Part shown: positions 53,651 through 62,718 of the stretch, piece by piece
How the letters are laid out: each line of letters starts with the position of its first letter
Position numbering within the stretch: the first letter of the stretch is position 1
Origin: Ruegeria_C sp040830705
GTDB taxonomy: Bacteria > Pseudomonadota > Alphaproteobacteria > Rhodobacterales > Rhodobacteraceae
Length of the DNA: 64,000 nt
Reading direction: 5' to 3'
NCBI GenBank assembly: GCA_040830705.1
Contig: JBFOME010000019.1
Coordinates: forward strand, 1 to 64,000
Notes under the pieces: model-generated
What the model saw: the letters and a program-made list of their open reading frames with translations, nothing else
Told to the model about the DNA's origin: nothing
The model's database searches: none
Position numbers and translations under genes: made by a program

Positions 53651-54490
53651 TTAGCGGTTGGCGATGCCCCACATGGCGAAAAGGTATTTGCGCACGGCAA
53701 AGATGAAGATCAGTGCCGGCACCACGAGGATGAACCCGCCCGCAAACTTTAGATGCAGTGGCGATGTGTCGAGGTTTTGCAACAGGAACGCAGTCAGCGT
53801 CCGGTTCTCGATTGTAAGAACGGCTGCGGCGAACACCTCGTTCCACGAGATGACGAAGGCAAAGATCGCCGACGCCGTGATACCCGGCAGGATCAATGGC
53901 AGAACGACCTTGGTGAACGCCGTGACCCGGTTGCAGCCGAGTGTCCACGCGGCCTCTTCCAGTTCCAGCGGGATGCCGGAAAAGAGCGAGAAGGTGATCA
54001 GCACTGCAAAGGGAATAGCCAGCGTGGTATGCACCAGCGCGAGGCCAAAGACCGTGTCGTCCAGTCCCACCCGGATGAACATCACGGCCAAGGGCAGTGC
54101 CAACAGCGGCAGCGGAAAGGCGCGGGTCAGCAGGATGAGCATCCGGAACAAGCCTTTGCCCGGGAACTCGAACCGCGACAGGGCATAGCCTGCGGGTGCG
54201 CCGATCACGATCGACATGATCATCGTCATGCCCGCGACCAGCACCGAGTTCTTCAGCGCGGTCAGAATGCCCGCGAAATTGGCAAAGAACTGAAGGCTGC
54301 CAAAGTTGAACTCGGGGATGAACGGCTTGGGAAAGCTGTTCACCGTCTCGGGCGAGGACAGGGTGTTGATCAGCAGGAAGTAGAGCGGAACAATCACCCA
54401 GGCACAGAGCAGCACGACGGCGGAGACATAGACCATGCGGCCCGTTTTCCGCGTGTCGGCAGCGGGGGTATCGGTTGCTGTGGCAGTCAT
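53651..54490 (-). CDS. Carbohydrate ABC importer permease (MalG type)
   Basis: 279 residues, six membrane helices, EAA loop as LELEEAAWTLGCNRVTAF. It has a hydrophilic N-terminal tail (TATATDTPAADTRKTG). It overlaps the partner permease by four bases (ATGA). Confidence 0.92.
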   Translation of the reverse strand: MTATATDTPAADTRKTGRMVYVSAVVLLCAWVIVPLYFLLINTLSSPETVNSFPKPFIPEFNFGSLQFFANFAGILTALKNSVLVAGMTMIMSIVIGAPAGYALSRFEFPGKGLFRMLILLTRAFPLPLLALPLAVMFIRVGLDDTVFGLALVHTTLAIPFAVLITFSLFSGIPLELEEAAWTLGCNRVTAFTKVVLPLILPGITASAIFAFVISWNEVFAAAVLTIENRTLTAFLLQNLDTSPLHLKFAGGFILVVPALIFIFAVRKYLFAMWGIANR

Positions 54491-55332
54491 ACGCCGGCTC
54501 CTTTCGGGACGCGCAGGGCGCGCAGGATGACTAGGGTGAAGGCGATCGAGATGGCGAGGATGATCAGCGCCATCGCCGCTGCCGCACCACCATCAAGAAG
54601 GTCAAACTGATAGGCATAGGTTTCGCCCATAAGCACCGGGAACAGCGTGCCGCCAAGGGCCGCGACCACGGCAAAGACCTCAAAGGCGAGGATCACACGC
54701 AGGATCAGCGCGGTTTGCAGCGACGGGCGCAGCATCGGGATGGTGATACGCCAGAACCGTTTCCACGGGGATGCGCCAAAGACCTCGGCTGCCTCGTAAT
54801 ACTCCTTGGGGATCAGGCCGATGCCTGCCACAAGGATCACCAGCATGATCGCGGTGGCGCGCCAAATCTCGGCCAATGCAATTGCCAGGAAGACGATGCC
54901 CGGATGCTGATAAGACAGGAAGTTCACCGGTCGGTCGATCACACCCAACCCGTGCATCATCGAATTGAGGAAGCCGGACTGTTCAAAGATCGCCAGCCAG
55001 ATGATACCGGCGGCCAGATCGGAAATACCCAGCGGAATGGTCCAGACATACAGGACCATATCGCGCCCCTTCTGCATCCGGTTGACCATCGTGGCCATCA
55101 ACAATGACAGCGCCAACTGGATCGGCACCACGGCAGCAGCAAGCAGCAGGGTGTTTTTCAGAGAGATCGGAAATTTCCAGTAGGTGACAACCTCTTTGAA
55201 ATTGTCCAGCGAGAAGCCATTTTCGCCACTGAAAGCCTCTTGTGAGACCAGCACGAATGGATAGAGGAAAAACAGGCACAGAAACAACGTGACCGGTAGG
55301 ATCATGATGTAGGGCAACAACCGTGCGTTCAT
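54487..55332 (-). CDS. Carbohydrate ABC importer permease (MalF type)
   Basis: 281 residues with six helices, the first at about 7-29; EAA loop PKEYYEAAEVFGASPWKRF. It is shorter than E. coli MalF, lacking the large periplasmic loop, as in most alphaproteobacterial sugar importers. It begins 115 bases after the binding-protein gene; that gap holds stem-loops. Confidence 0.92.
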   Translation of the reverse strand: MNARLLPYIMILPVTLFLCLFFLYPFVLVSQEAFSGENGFSLDNFKEVVTYWKFPISLKNTLLLAAAVVPIQLALSLLMATMVNRMQKGRDMVLYVWTIPLGISDLAAGIIWLAIFEQSGFLNSMMHGLGVIDRPVNFLSYQHPGIVFLAIALAEIWRATAIMLVILVAGIGLIPKEYYEAAEVFGASPWKRFWRITIPMLRPSLQTALILRVILAFEVFAVVAALGGTLFPVLMGETYAYQFDLLDGGAAAAMALIILAISIAFTLVILRALRVPKGAGV

Positions 55333-55384
55333 CGGTTTTACTCCCGATAGGTATCGTCAGTTGGAGACAAGGGGGGTGGGGGTC

Positions 55385-55403
55385 CGGGCCATCATGTGGC
55401 CCG
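55385..55403 (-). promoter_or_regulatory. Intercistronic stem-loop after the sugar-binding protein gene
   Basis: CGGGCCA/TGGCCCG arms around five bases, 45 bases after the binding-protein stop; a second hairpin AAGGTAA/TTACCTT lies at 55409-55425. No T-run follows on the minus strand. As at ugpB-ugpA, this may stabilise the binding-protein message relative to the permease part. Confidence 0.55.
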
Positions 55404-55447
55404 AACAGAAGGTAATTTTTACCTTTAGAACTCTTTTTCGGCTCGGA

Positions 55448-56719
55448 TTACTCGACCGGGCAGGCACCTTCAGAGGGCGCGTCGGGTGCCCAGCAGGGCG
55501 CACCGGTCTCTTCCATGATCGCCTGCAGAGCGCCTTTCTGATCTTCCAGCACTGCTTCGATAGGCTGGCCAGCCAGGACGATGCGCTCGAACGCGTCGGT
55601 GAAGACGCGGTTGAAATCGCCGCCCTTGTCACCAAGACCCGCAGGCAGCAGACCCGGATTCGCATCGCCGGCACCGCTCATCTTGGCGATCGCCGCACCC
55701 GAGGCTTGAACCGAAGGTGGCAGATCGGAAGGCAGTTCCACCTCGACCACCGGGAAGAAGTTGGTGGCCCGCAGAGTGGCGATCTGTGTTTCCGGCTTCA
55801 TCATATGCGCGACCAGCGCCTTTGAGGCATCCATATCCGGCGCGGTGCGCGGAATGGCAACACCAGCGATCACCGGCATGAAGCCACGGCCAGCCGGACC
55901 TGCCGGTGCCGGGAAAGCAACGAAATCGTCGGGACGGTCATTGAACGCTTGCGCCAAACGCGACGTATGGTCGAACGCAATCCAGGCATCGCCGTTCAGC
56001 AGTTGCTCCTGCAGGAACGAGAAGTTGGTCGAGGCAGGGTTGGTATGCTCCCACAGCTCGCGGAACTTCTCCCACGCGGTCACAGCCTCGGGCGAGGCGA
56101 AGGTCCGCACAACACCGTTGGTGTAAGAGGGATAGAGATAACCCTGGAAAAAGCGGTGCTTCAGACCCTTTGGACCTGCCGGGAAGCCGAATTTGGGCTC
56201 GCCGGTTGCCTCATGCACATTGGCTGCCCATTCGATCAACTGGTCATAGGTCAGCGCGTCGATATCAGCGCCTTCCGGCAGATAGGGCAGTGCCTCTTTG
56301 TTGGCCGCCATGATGTAGCTCGCCTGCATCCACGGGACGTATTGCATCCCGTCACCGCCCAGCTTGGCCAGATTGTTGAACGTGTCGCTCGACGCCGCTA
56401 CGCCCAACTCGTCGAGATCAACCAGATCGTCAGCGTTCATCGCCGAAAAGTCGCCGTGCAGCGCGCCCAGGACCCCGATCGTGCCATCACCGGCCTGCAG
56501 CTCGGCCTGCAACCGGGTCAGCCAGGGGCCAGCATCGTTGGGCTGGTAGTCGACGCCAGCCTCGTGGCTGCCGAGCACCTGCTCACGCATCGCCTGCGCC
56601 TCTTCCACCGGCTTGGCCTGGGTGGACCAGAACAGCACGTCGTCGGCCTGGGCCGCGACGGCGGAAACGAGAATGGCGGCACCGGACACGGCCCCCGCCA
56701 GAGTGACTCTGAAAGACAT
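55448..56719 (-). CDS. Periplasmic sugar-binding protein of ABC importer
   Basis: 423-residue type 1 extracellular binding protein. A Sec signal peptide covers about residues 1-25 (LAGAVSGAAILVSAVAAQA); the mature part begins DDVLFWSTQAKP. Aromatic residues likely to line a sugar pocket occur in YVPWMQASYIMA, FFQGYLYPSY and AWIAFDHTSR. Two cysteines close to the C-terminus (CWAPDAPSEGAC) may form a disulphide. GGAGGAG precedes the ATG. It is first in the operon, 72 bases from a perfect LacI-type palindrome. Confidence 0.92.
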   Translation of the reverse strand: MSFRVTLAGAVSGAAILVSAVAAQADDVLFWSTQAKPVEEAQAMREQVLGSHEAGVDYQPNDAGPWLTRLQAELQAGDGTIGVLGALHGDFSAMNADDLVDLDELGVAASSDTFNNLAKLGGDGMQYVPWMQASYIMAANKEALPYLPEGADIDALTYDQLIEWAANVHEATGEPKFGFPAGPKGLKHRFFQGYLYPSYTNGVVRTFASPEAVTAWEKFRELWEHTNPASTNFSFLQEQLLNGDAWIAFDHTSRLAQAFNDRPDDFVAFPAPAGPAGRGFMPVIAGVAIPRTAPDMDASKALVAHMMKPETQIATLRATNFFPVVEVELPSDLPPSVQASGAAIAKMSGAGDANPGLLPAGLGDKGGDFNRVFTDAFERIVLAGQPIEAVLEDQKGALQAIMEETGAPCWAPDAPSEGACPVE

Positions 56720-56790
56720 TTGCTCCTCCGCATTGTTTTAGGCCTGTCCCCCGGCTTGCGCGACTCGGAGGGCGGCTGTGGTGAAAGGAT

Positions 56791-56806
56791 GGTATAACGT
56801 TATACC
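56791..56806. promoter_or_regulatory. Perfect LacI-type operator for the GH63/ABC operon
   Basis: GGTATAACGTTATACC, a perfect 16-base palindrome with the central CG that LacI-family proteins require. It lies between the divergent binding-protein gene (72 bases away) and the LacI gene (124 bases away), so it can repress the importer and the regulator together. Confidence 0.8.
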
Positions 56807-56929
56807 TTACGTCAACAGAAATTATTCCCATTTTGCGCAAGACTTACTCAATGCGGTTCCGATTATGGTTGATATTTGCGCCAAAACCCACAAAACTTGC
56901 CAAAACGTAATATCTTCTACCCAAAGGCG

Positions 56930-57946
56930 ATGCCCGAGAAACCGAAGCTGGAAACCGTTGCCAAGGCTGCTGGCGTGTCCACAGCGACCGCCAGTCAGGT
57001 GATGCGCGGGACCGGACGGATTTCTGAGGCAACCCGAAAGAAGGTTCTGGCTGCCGCGCAAAAGCTGCACTACGTGCCAGACGGGCGCGCCGCAGCGATG
57101 CGCTCGGGCGAGAACCGCGAGATCGGCTTTGCCATTCACCAGATCGCCAACCCGTTCAATGCCGAGGTGATCAGCGGGGTCAGCGACCTGCTGGAAACCG
57201 AAGGCTATCTGGTCTCAGTGCTCGACAGCCGCGACAACACCGATCGTCAGCGCCGCAATTTGGAGGCCTTTATCCGCAGTTCGCGCGGCGGCCTGCTCTG
57301 GGTCCCCGCAGAAGAGACCGAGGACAGCACATTCGACCTGCTGGCCACCCATGATATGTCGACGGTCACCTTCCTGCGCCGTTCGGGCAAGGGCCGGTTC
57401 GATCATGTGGGCATCGAAAATGCCGAGGCAACGGCAACAGCCACCACCTATCTGGCCAATCTGGGGCACCGGCGCATTGCCTATTTCGGCGGCGTGGCAC
57501 AATCGGGCGTACGCAGTGAGCGGATCGCCGGATACGAGCAGGTGTTGCAGGAACGCGGCCTTGGCACGCCCATCATCTGGGACTGTATGGACGACAAGCT
57601 GGCAGGGCTTGATGCGATGCAGGCGCTACATGCGGCGCATCCGGATGTCACAGCGGTGATCTGCAATGGTGACATGGTGGCGATCGGCGCCTGTCTGGGC
57701 ATCACGCAGATGGGGCTGCGGCCCGGCAAGGAAATATCCGTGATTGGCTTCGACGACATTCAGGATGCCGCCGTCGCGACGCCCCCGCTGACCACCATGG
57801 CCGTCTCGCCCTATCAAATGGGCCGCAAACTGGCGCGCGTGGTTCTGGACCGCATCAAGGATCCGCAAATGCCCAAAGCTGTTTCGCTGGTTCCGGCAGA
57901 GCTTGTGGTGCGCGAAACCACCGGCGCACCGGTATCACGCGCGTAA
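56930..57946 (+). CDS. LacI-family transcriptional regulator
   Basis: 338 residues. The N-terminal helix-turn-helix and hinge (about 1-60; KLETVAKAAGVSTATASQVMRG) are followed by a periplasmic-binding-like effector domain with RIAYFGGVAQS, CNGDMVAIGACLG and SVIGFDDI. ATG 56930 gives a normal start; the frame upstream is not conserved-looking. It is divergent from the sugar importer operon and is its obvious regulator. Convergent with the SbtA-like gene. Confidence 0.93.
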   Translation: MPEKPKLETVAKAAGVSTATASQVMRGTGRISEATRKKVLAAAQKLHYVPDGRAAAMRSGENREIGFAIHQIANPFNAEVISGVSDLLETEGYLVSVLDSRDNTDRQRRNLEAFIRSSRGGLLWVPAEETEDSTFDLLATHDMSTVTFLRRSGKGRFDHVGIENAEATATATTYLANLGHRRIAYFGGVAQSGVRSERIAGYEQVLQERGLGTPIIWDCMDDKLAGLDAMQALHAAHPDVTAVICNGDMVAIGACLGITQMGLRPGKEISVIGFDDIQDAAVATPPLTTMAVSPYQMGRKLARVVLDRIKDPQMPKAVSLVPAELVVRETTGAPVSRA

Positions 57947-57985
57947 ACCGCCGCAACCAAACGATATCTGCCGATGCGGTGCATC

Positions 57986-58948
57986 TCACACCGCCAGCCA
58001 TAGAAACAGCGGCAACCCGATCGTGATATTGAACGGAAAGGTCACGCCAAGCGACAGGGTCAGATAGATACCGGCCTCTGCCTTGGGCAGGGCGATCTGC
58101 ATGGCAGCGGGAACCGCGATGTATGAGGCCGAGGCCGACAGCACCATCAGCAGAAACAGGCTGCCCTCTGCCAGACCCGCCATCTGACCCAGTACAAAGG
58201 CAAAGAGCGCGCCAATCACCGGCATGGCGACGCCGAACAGGAACAGCCCCGGCGACAGCATGTTGCGGTTGGCGATCAGGCTGCGGCCCGCCGCAAGCCC
58301 CATATCCAGCAGGAACAGACACAGGATGCCGGTGAAAGGGGTGACGATAAAGGGGGCGATCATCTGCATACCCTTCCCGCCCGTCACCGCGCCGATCACA
58401 AATGCCCCGGTCAGCAGCACGATCGAGCCGTTGGCCAGCAGGTCGCGCCACAACCCCGTTGTCTTTGCACCCCCCTGCCCTGCGCGATGAGCCAGCCAGA
58501 GGGCGGATAGAATTGCTGGCACCTCCATCGCCGCAGCGACGGCCACCATGAACCCGTCATAGGCCACGCCGGACAGCTCAAGCAGACTGGTCGCCGTCAC
58601 AAAAGTAACAATCGAGATCGAGCCGTAATGCCCCGCCACCGCCGCCGCGTTGAGCGCATCAAGCCGCGTGATGAGGCGCAGCAGCCCATAGGCTACGAAC
58701 GGCAACAGAAAAGACAGCAGCACACCACTGAGGATTGCGACCAAGACATCCGTGCCGATACCGTGCTCGGCCAGGCTCGCCCCGCCTTTGAAGCCAATCG
58801 ACAGCAGCAGATAGAGCGACATGAACTTAGCCGCACCCGACGGAATCGACAGATCGCTGCGGGCGAAAGCCGCGATCAGGCCGAGAACAAAAAACAGGAT
58901 GGTCGGGACCAGCAGGTTGCCGGACAGGGTTTCCAGAACAAATGGCAT
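57986..58948 (-). CDS. SbtA-like sodium-dependent bicarbonate transporter family permease
   Basis: 320 residues with about ten helices in two inverted halves. Diagnostic segments are AVAGHYGSISIVTF in the first half and SASASYIAVPAAMQIA in the second, which in cyanobacterial SbtA bind bicarbonate and sodium. Length is close to the family norm without the regulatory SbtB partner, which is not encoded nearby. In a heterotroph it could supply bicarbonate for carboxylases or carry another small anion. The divergent LysR gene 96 bases away is its likely regulator. Confidence 0.87.
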   Translation of the reverse strand: MPFVLETLSGNLLVPTILFFVLGLIAAFARSDLSIPSGAAKFMSLYLLLSIGFKGGASLAEHGIGTDVLVAILSGVLLSFLLPFVAYGLLRLITRLDALNAAAVAGHYGSISIVTFVTATSLLELSGVAYDGFMVAVAAAMEVPAILSALWLAHRAGQGGAKTTGLWRDLLANGSIVLLTGAFVIGAVTGGKGMQMIAPFIVTPFTGILCLFLLDMGLAAGRSLIANRNMLSPGLFLFGVAMPVIGALFAFVLGQMAGLAEGSLFLLMVLSASASYIAVPAAMQIALPKAEAGIYLTLSLGVTFPFNITIGLPLFLWLAV

Positions 58949-59025
58949 AGTGCGCTCCGTTGGGGTTTCGCCGCCATCTGCCTTGTCTCTCTGTATAATC
59001 CCAATATATGTTTTTGATAATTTAC

Positions 59026-59040
59026 ATAGTTTGAGACTAT
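59026..59040. promoter_or_regulatory. LysR-type box in the sbtA-like/lysR divergent region
   Basis: ATAGT-TTGAG-ACTAT, perfect five-base arms containing the T-N11-A core, four bases before the LysR start. LysR proteins commonly bind such a site to repress their own gene and act on the divergent one. A TATAAT at 58994-58999 is a possible -10 for the LysR gene. Confidence 0.55.
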
Positions 59041-59044
59041 TGAA

Positions 59045-59977
59045 ATGCGCCCAACTCTACGGCAGCTCGAATATATCGTTACGGTGGCCCGGCTGGGCCG
59101 GTTTGGCCTAGCTGCCGAGACGCTGAATGTGAGCCAGCCAAGCCTGTCTGCCCAGATCGCCGAAGCCGAGCGCGAACTGGGTGCGCGCCTGTTTGAACGC
59201 AATCGTGCCAGCGTGCAGCCGACCGCGGCCGGAACTGACGTGATCCGGAGGGCCCAGAACATCCTGCGCGAGGTCGAGGATCTGCGTGCTGCAGTATCCG
59301 GGCGCGCGCCGTTCGGCGGGCGCCTGCGCCTCGGGGTGCTGCCCTCAATCGGGCCCTACCTGTTACCGCGCGTGATCACCGCCATCCATAAGGCGCAACC
59401 CGACCTGCGGGTCATCGTGCGTGAAGAAAGCACGCAGAGTCTGGAACAGGGGCTAAAAGCCGGGCGGTTGGACCTGATCATTTCGACGCCCGAGGATCAC
59501 CCCAACACGCGGCAGACCCGATTGTTCAACGAGAAGCTCTGGGTCGCCGTCGCGCGGGATGATCCGCTATCGCAGGCCACCGGCCCGGTTCAGCCCGACG
59601 CGTTGGCTGGCCGCATATTCCTGACGCTCGACAGGCGGCACCGGCTGTCGCGAATTGTCTACGCGCTGGCCTCGGATTGCGCCGGAATCGTTTCTGATGA
59701 CTATGAAGGCACCAGCCTCGATTCCATCCGCCTTATGGCGGCATCGGGGGCTGGCATCGCAATCCTGCCCGAGCTTTACGCAATGCAGCACAAGGATCGC
59801 AAAACCGAAGTGATCATCCGTCCGCTGGCCATGGCGGCAGCAAACCGTAATATCGCGCTATTGCATCGGGCAAGCGACAGCGACCCGTCCGGGCTTGGCC
59901 TGATCCGAGGGGCGCTGCAGGCAGAGGTCATCAGTCTTGGCCTGAGATCGCCCAACAGTCACGGAAAGATCGACTAA
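59045..59977 (+). CDS. LysR-family regulator
   Basis: 310 residues. Helix-turn-helix at about 3-62 (LRQLEYIVTVARLGRFGLAA, then VSQPSLSAQIAEAE), of the OxyR/CysB-like branch by its opening; the effector domain follows (GRLRLGVLPSIGPYLLP). It contains a single notable Cys in SDCAGIVSD, so OxyR-type disulphide sensing is not supported. Divergent from the SbtA-like gene, it probably controls that gene in response to a carbon-related signal. Confidence 0.88.
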   Translation: MRPTLRQLEYIVTVARLGRFGLAAETLNVSQPSLSAQIAEAERELGARLFERNRASVQPTAAGTDVIRRAQNILREVEDLRAAVSGRAPFGGRLRLGVLPSIGPYLLPRVITAIHKAQPDLRVIVREESTQSLEQGLKAGRLDLIISTPEDHPNTRQTRLFNEKLWVAVARDDPLSQATGPVQPDALAGRIFLTLDRRHRLSRIVYALASDCAGIVSDDYEGTSLDSIRLMAASGAGIAILPELYAMQHKDRKTEVIIRPLAMAAANRNIALLHRASDSDPSGLGLIRGALQAEVISLGLRSPNSHGKID

Positions 59978-60016
59978 CGCTATGAAATGGCAGTGCAACA
60001 CTCTGACGGAGCTCAA

Positions 60017-60517
60017 ATGAAAATCCCAGTGCTCGAAACCAACCGGCTGCGCCTGCGGGCGCCCACAATTGACGACTGGCCCGACTACCTTCGCTTTATG
60101 CAATCGGACCGGGCCGTACATATGGATGGCCCGTTTTCGGAACAGACCGCCTGGGGCATGTTTTGCCACGATGTCGCACAATGGGCGCTGATGGGTCATG
60201 GTGCATTGATGATTGAGGATCGCACAACAGGGCAATGCCAGGGACAGGTGGCAATCAATCACGGCCCGCTCTTCCCTGAGCACGAGCTGGGCTGGATGCT
60301 CTACTCCGGATCCGAAGGCCGCGGGATCGCCTTTGAAGCGGCGCAGGCGCTGCGCACTTGGGGCTTCGCAACGCTCGGCCTTAAAACATTGGTCAGTTAC
60401 ATCGACGCGGAGAATACCCCCTCGCGCGCGCTGGCGGCCCGGTTGGGCGCGGTACTGGACGACACCGCGACCGGTCCACACCCGGACGATCTTGTCTACC
60501 GCCACCCTTCGCCCTGA
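60017..60517 (+). CDS. GNAT-family N-acetyltransferase (RimJ/RimL type)
   Basis: 166 residues. Opening LETNRLRLRAPTIDDWPDY and the acetyl-CoA segment GSEGRGIAFEAAQALRTWGF, followed by SYIDAENTPSRALAARLGA, are the standard RimJ-like pattern; the pyrophosphate loop is GSEGRGIA instead of the usual Q/RxxGxG/A. GGAG precedes ATG 60017. Substrate unknown: protein N-termini, amino acids or drugs are all possible. It follows the LysR gene by 39 bases. Confidence 0.85.
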   Translation: MKIPVLETNRLRLRAPTIDDWPDYLRFMQSDRAVHMDGPFSEQTAWGMFCHDVAQWALMGHGALMIEDRTTGQCQGQVAINHGPLFPEHELGWMLYSGSEGRGIAFEAAQALRTWGFATLGLKTLVSYIDAENTPSRALAARLGAVLDDTATGPHPDDLVYRHPSP

Positions 60518-60589
60518 GCCGCCGCATTTGCCCTGTGGCTTGGCCAATGTCATACCGGGGGCACACCCATCAAAAGGGAACATGCGCAA

Positions 60590-61357
60590 ATGTGCAGATT
60601 TGTCGTCTATGGCGGGCCAGAGATTCCGCTGGAAAACATCATCGTTCTGCCCCGGCATTCGCTTCTGGATCAAAGCCAACATGCCACCGAGGCCAAGCTG
60701 GCTGTCAATGGCGACGGGTTCGGCATGGCGTGGTATGGCGATCAGGAGCGGCCCGGTCTCTATCGCGACGTTTTGCCTGCCTGGTCAGATGGCAATCTGG
60801 TGGATCTCTGCCGGATGATCCGGTCGCGGCTGTTTCTGGCCCATATCCGAGCCTCGACCTTTGGCGAAACCGCGCGCAACAACTGCCATCCCTTCACCTA
60901 TGGCAAGTGGTCCTTCATGCATAATGGTGAGATTGCCGACTTTGCCCGATTGCGCCGCAAGCTCGAAGCAATGCTGGGTGATGACTATTACGCCGCCCGG
61001 CGCGGGCGCACGGATTCCGAACTTTTCTTCCTGCTTTTGCTGACCAACGGGCTGGATACAGACCCGCAGGCAGCCGTAGTCCAAACGATCGCGCAAATCG
61101 AGGCCGCGCAGGGCGATATTGCGAAAGGCAACCGCATCACCACTGCCTTCTCTGATGGCGAGACGATCTATGCCTTCCGCTATTCGGGCAGCGATGACAT
61201 CCCGACATTGCATCACGGCACTGGTCTGGATCACGGAGGGCAGGTGCTGGCCTCTGAACCGCTCGACCCGCAGACGGGCACTTGGACGATGCTAGAGGCC
61301 GGACACCTCTATCGCTTGCAAGGGGGCGAGCTGACACATCGCCCCCTGTCAGGCTAA
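60590..61357 (+). CDS. Class II glutamine amidotransferase (YafJ-like)
   Basis: 255 residues. Cys2, exposed after Met removal, is the Ntn nucleophile (MCRFVVYGG); the glutamine-site pieces GDGFGMAWYG, AHIRAST and NCHPFTYGKWSFMHNGEI are all present. The protein is only the glutaminase domain, with no synthetase domain attached, as in YafJ and EgtC. The ammonia acceptor is unknown; no ergothioneine genes are near. It converges with a membrane-protein gene. Confidence 0.88.
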   Translation: MCRFVVYGGPEIPLENIIVLPRHSLLDQSQHATEAKLAVNGDGFGMAWYGDQERPGLYRDVLPAWSDGNLVDLCRMIRSRLFLAHIRASTFGETARNNCHPFTYGKWSFMHNGEIADFARLRRKLEAMLGDDYYAARRGRTDSELFFLLLLTNGLDTDPQAAVVQTIAQIEAAQGDIAKGNRITTAFSDGETIYAFRYSGSDDIPTLHHGTGLDHGGQVLASEPLDPQTGTWTMLEAGHLYRLQGGELTHRPLSG

Positions 61358-61365
61358 CGCACGCT

Positions 61366-61869
61366 TCACGACCGGGCAATCAGACGCAGCACCGCAACCA
61401 GCACGATCCCATAAAGGACATGACCCACCAGCGCCACCCAGGCGATTCCGGTGAAGCCTAGAAAAAATGGCAACCCGGCGATGGCCGTGATGCCACCAAT
61501 CGCAAAAATCCACAGCCCGAAGCCGTAAACCGCCGATGGCAGCAGCCATCCCCTCTGTCCCATGACCCGCGTCCAGATGGGTGCAAAGATGAACAACCAG
61601 CCAACGGGGTAGCCGATCAGCCCGACAAGGTAGAAATGCACGAAATACCCGGCAAAATCTCCGTTGGGCAGACCAAGTGTGCCGAGCAGGCTGCGTGCCA
61701 GCCCATGTGGTGACAGATTGGCAAAACCAAGTGAAGGGCTGATCATCTGCCCCCAAAGATCAAAGGCAATTGTGGCGAAAAACCCGGCGATGAACATGGC
61801 CCCCAGCGTTGCGATGCTGAGCGAGGGGAGCGTTCCCACTGCGGGTCTGTGTATTGCGGTCGTGGACAT
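61366..61869 (-). CDS. Uncharacterised integral membrane protein
   Basis: 167 residues with about four or five membrane helices (about 17-38, 72-98, 110-130, 136-162) and short polar loops. No family recognised. The first loop (DLWGQMISPSLGFANLSPHGLA) is conserved-looking and contains aromatic residues. It is divergent from the GST gene and shares its 197-base promoter region, so the two could respond to one regulator. Confidence 0.7.
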   Translation of the reverse strand: MSTTAIHRPAVGTLPSLSIATLGAMFIAGFFATIAFDLWGQMISPSLGFANLSPHGLARSLLGTLGLPNGDFAGYFVHFYLVGLIGYPVGWLFIFAPIWTRVMGQRGWLLPSAVYGFGLWIFAIGGITAIAGLPFFLGFTGIAWVALVGHVLYGIVLVAVLRLIARS

Positions 61870-62027
61870 CCGATTCTCCGTTTTGCAGGGCAGCCCCGCC
61901 GCCCGATAGCACCGCCCAGGTTGGCGCGGTTGATCCTACCAAGGCCCGCAAGGCGCTGATTTAAAGAGCAAAGACAGAAACCTCACAGAACCGTGTCAGA
62001 AAGGGGATTTACATTTCAATTTAATCT

Positions 62028-62041
62028 ACCTACTAGTTGGT
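62028..62041. promoter_or_regulatory. Near-perfect palindrome upstream of the GST gene, likely TetR operator
   Basis: ACCTACTAGTTGGT, symmetric except for one pair, 26-39 bases before the GST start and about where a -10 would lie after TTTACA (62008-62013). The TetR-family gene two positions downstream is the likely binder. Confidence 0.55.
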
Positions 62042-62066
62042 TGATAATTCAAAACAGGAGCATCCC

Positions 62067-62687
62067 ATGAAGATCTATGATGTCGAAGGTTTCCCGAACC
62101 CCGCCCGTGTTCGCATCGCGCTGGCCGAGAAAGGCGCAACCGATAAGGTCGAATTCATCCCCGTTGATGTCATGAATGGCGAACATCGTTCCGACGCGTT
62201 TCGGCAAAAGAACCCCGATGCCGCGGTGCCGCTGTTGGAGCTTGAGGATGGCACCTGCCTGTCCCAATGCACCGCAATCACCGAATATATTGATGCGTCA
62301 TTTGACGGCGCTTCGCTATGTGGCGAAACGGCAAAAGACCGCGCAGTGGTCCACATGATGAACCGGCGCGCCGAAAACGGCCTGCTGGATGCGGTGGGCG
62401 ACTATTTCCATCACGCCACGCCCGGACTTGGCCCCGATCTGGAAACCTATCAGAACGCCGAATGGGGCAGCCGCCGCAAAGACATTGCGCTGGCGACAAT
62501 GCGTTATCTCGATGGCGTTCTGGGTGAGAATGACTATCTTGCGGGCGACAGCTTCTCGATGGCCGACATCACGGCTTTCGCCGGGCTGGCCTTTGCCGAT
62601 TTCGCCAAGGTCGATATCCCGGCAGAGCTTGGGCACCTCAGGGCCTGGCGCGACCGGGTTGCCTCGCGGCCCAGCATCGCCGCCTGA
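62067..62687 (+). CDS. Glutathione S-transferase family protein
   Basis: 206 residues. An N-terminal thioredoxin-like domain (about 1-80) has the opening MKIYDVEGFPNPARVRIAL, the cis-proline region NPDAAVPLLE and the glutathione-contacting LSQCTAITEYID; the C-terminal helical domain (about 88-206) has the capping DSFSMADITAFAG. Ser/Asn near residue 11 are candidate catalytic residues. CAGGAG precedes ATG 62067. It heads a likely stress or detoxification unit GST-cupin-TetR. Confidence 0.9.
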   Translation: MKIYDVEGFPNPARVRIALAEKGATDKVEFIPVDVMNGEHRSDAFRQKNPDAAVPLLELEDGTCLSQCTAITEYIDASFDGASLCGETAKDRAVVHMMNRRAENGLLDAVGDYFHHATPGLGPDLETYQNAEWGSRRKDIALATMRYLDGVLGENDYLAGDSFSMADITAFAGLAFADFAKVDIPAELGHLRAWRDRVASRPSIAA

Positions 62688-62718
62688 CCCGGCACTCTGA
62701 ACATAAGGAGGCAAACCT

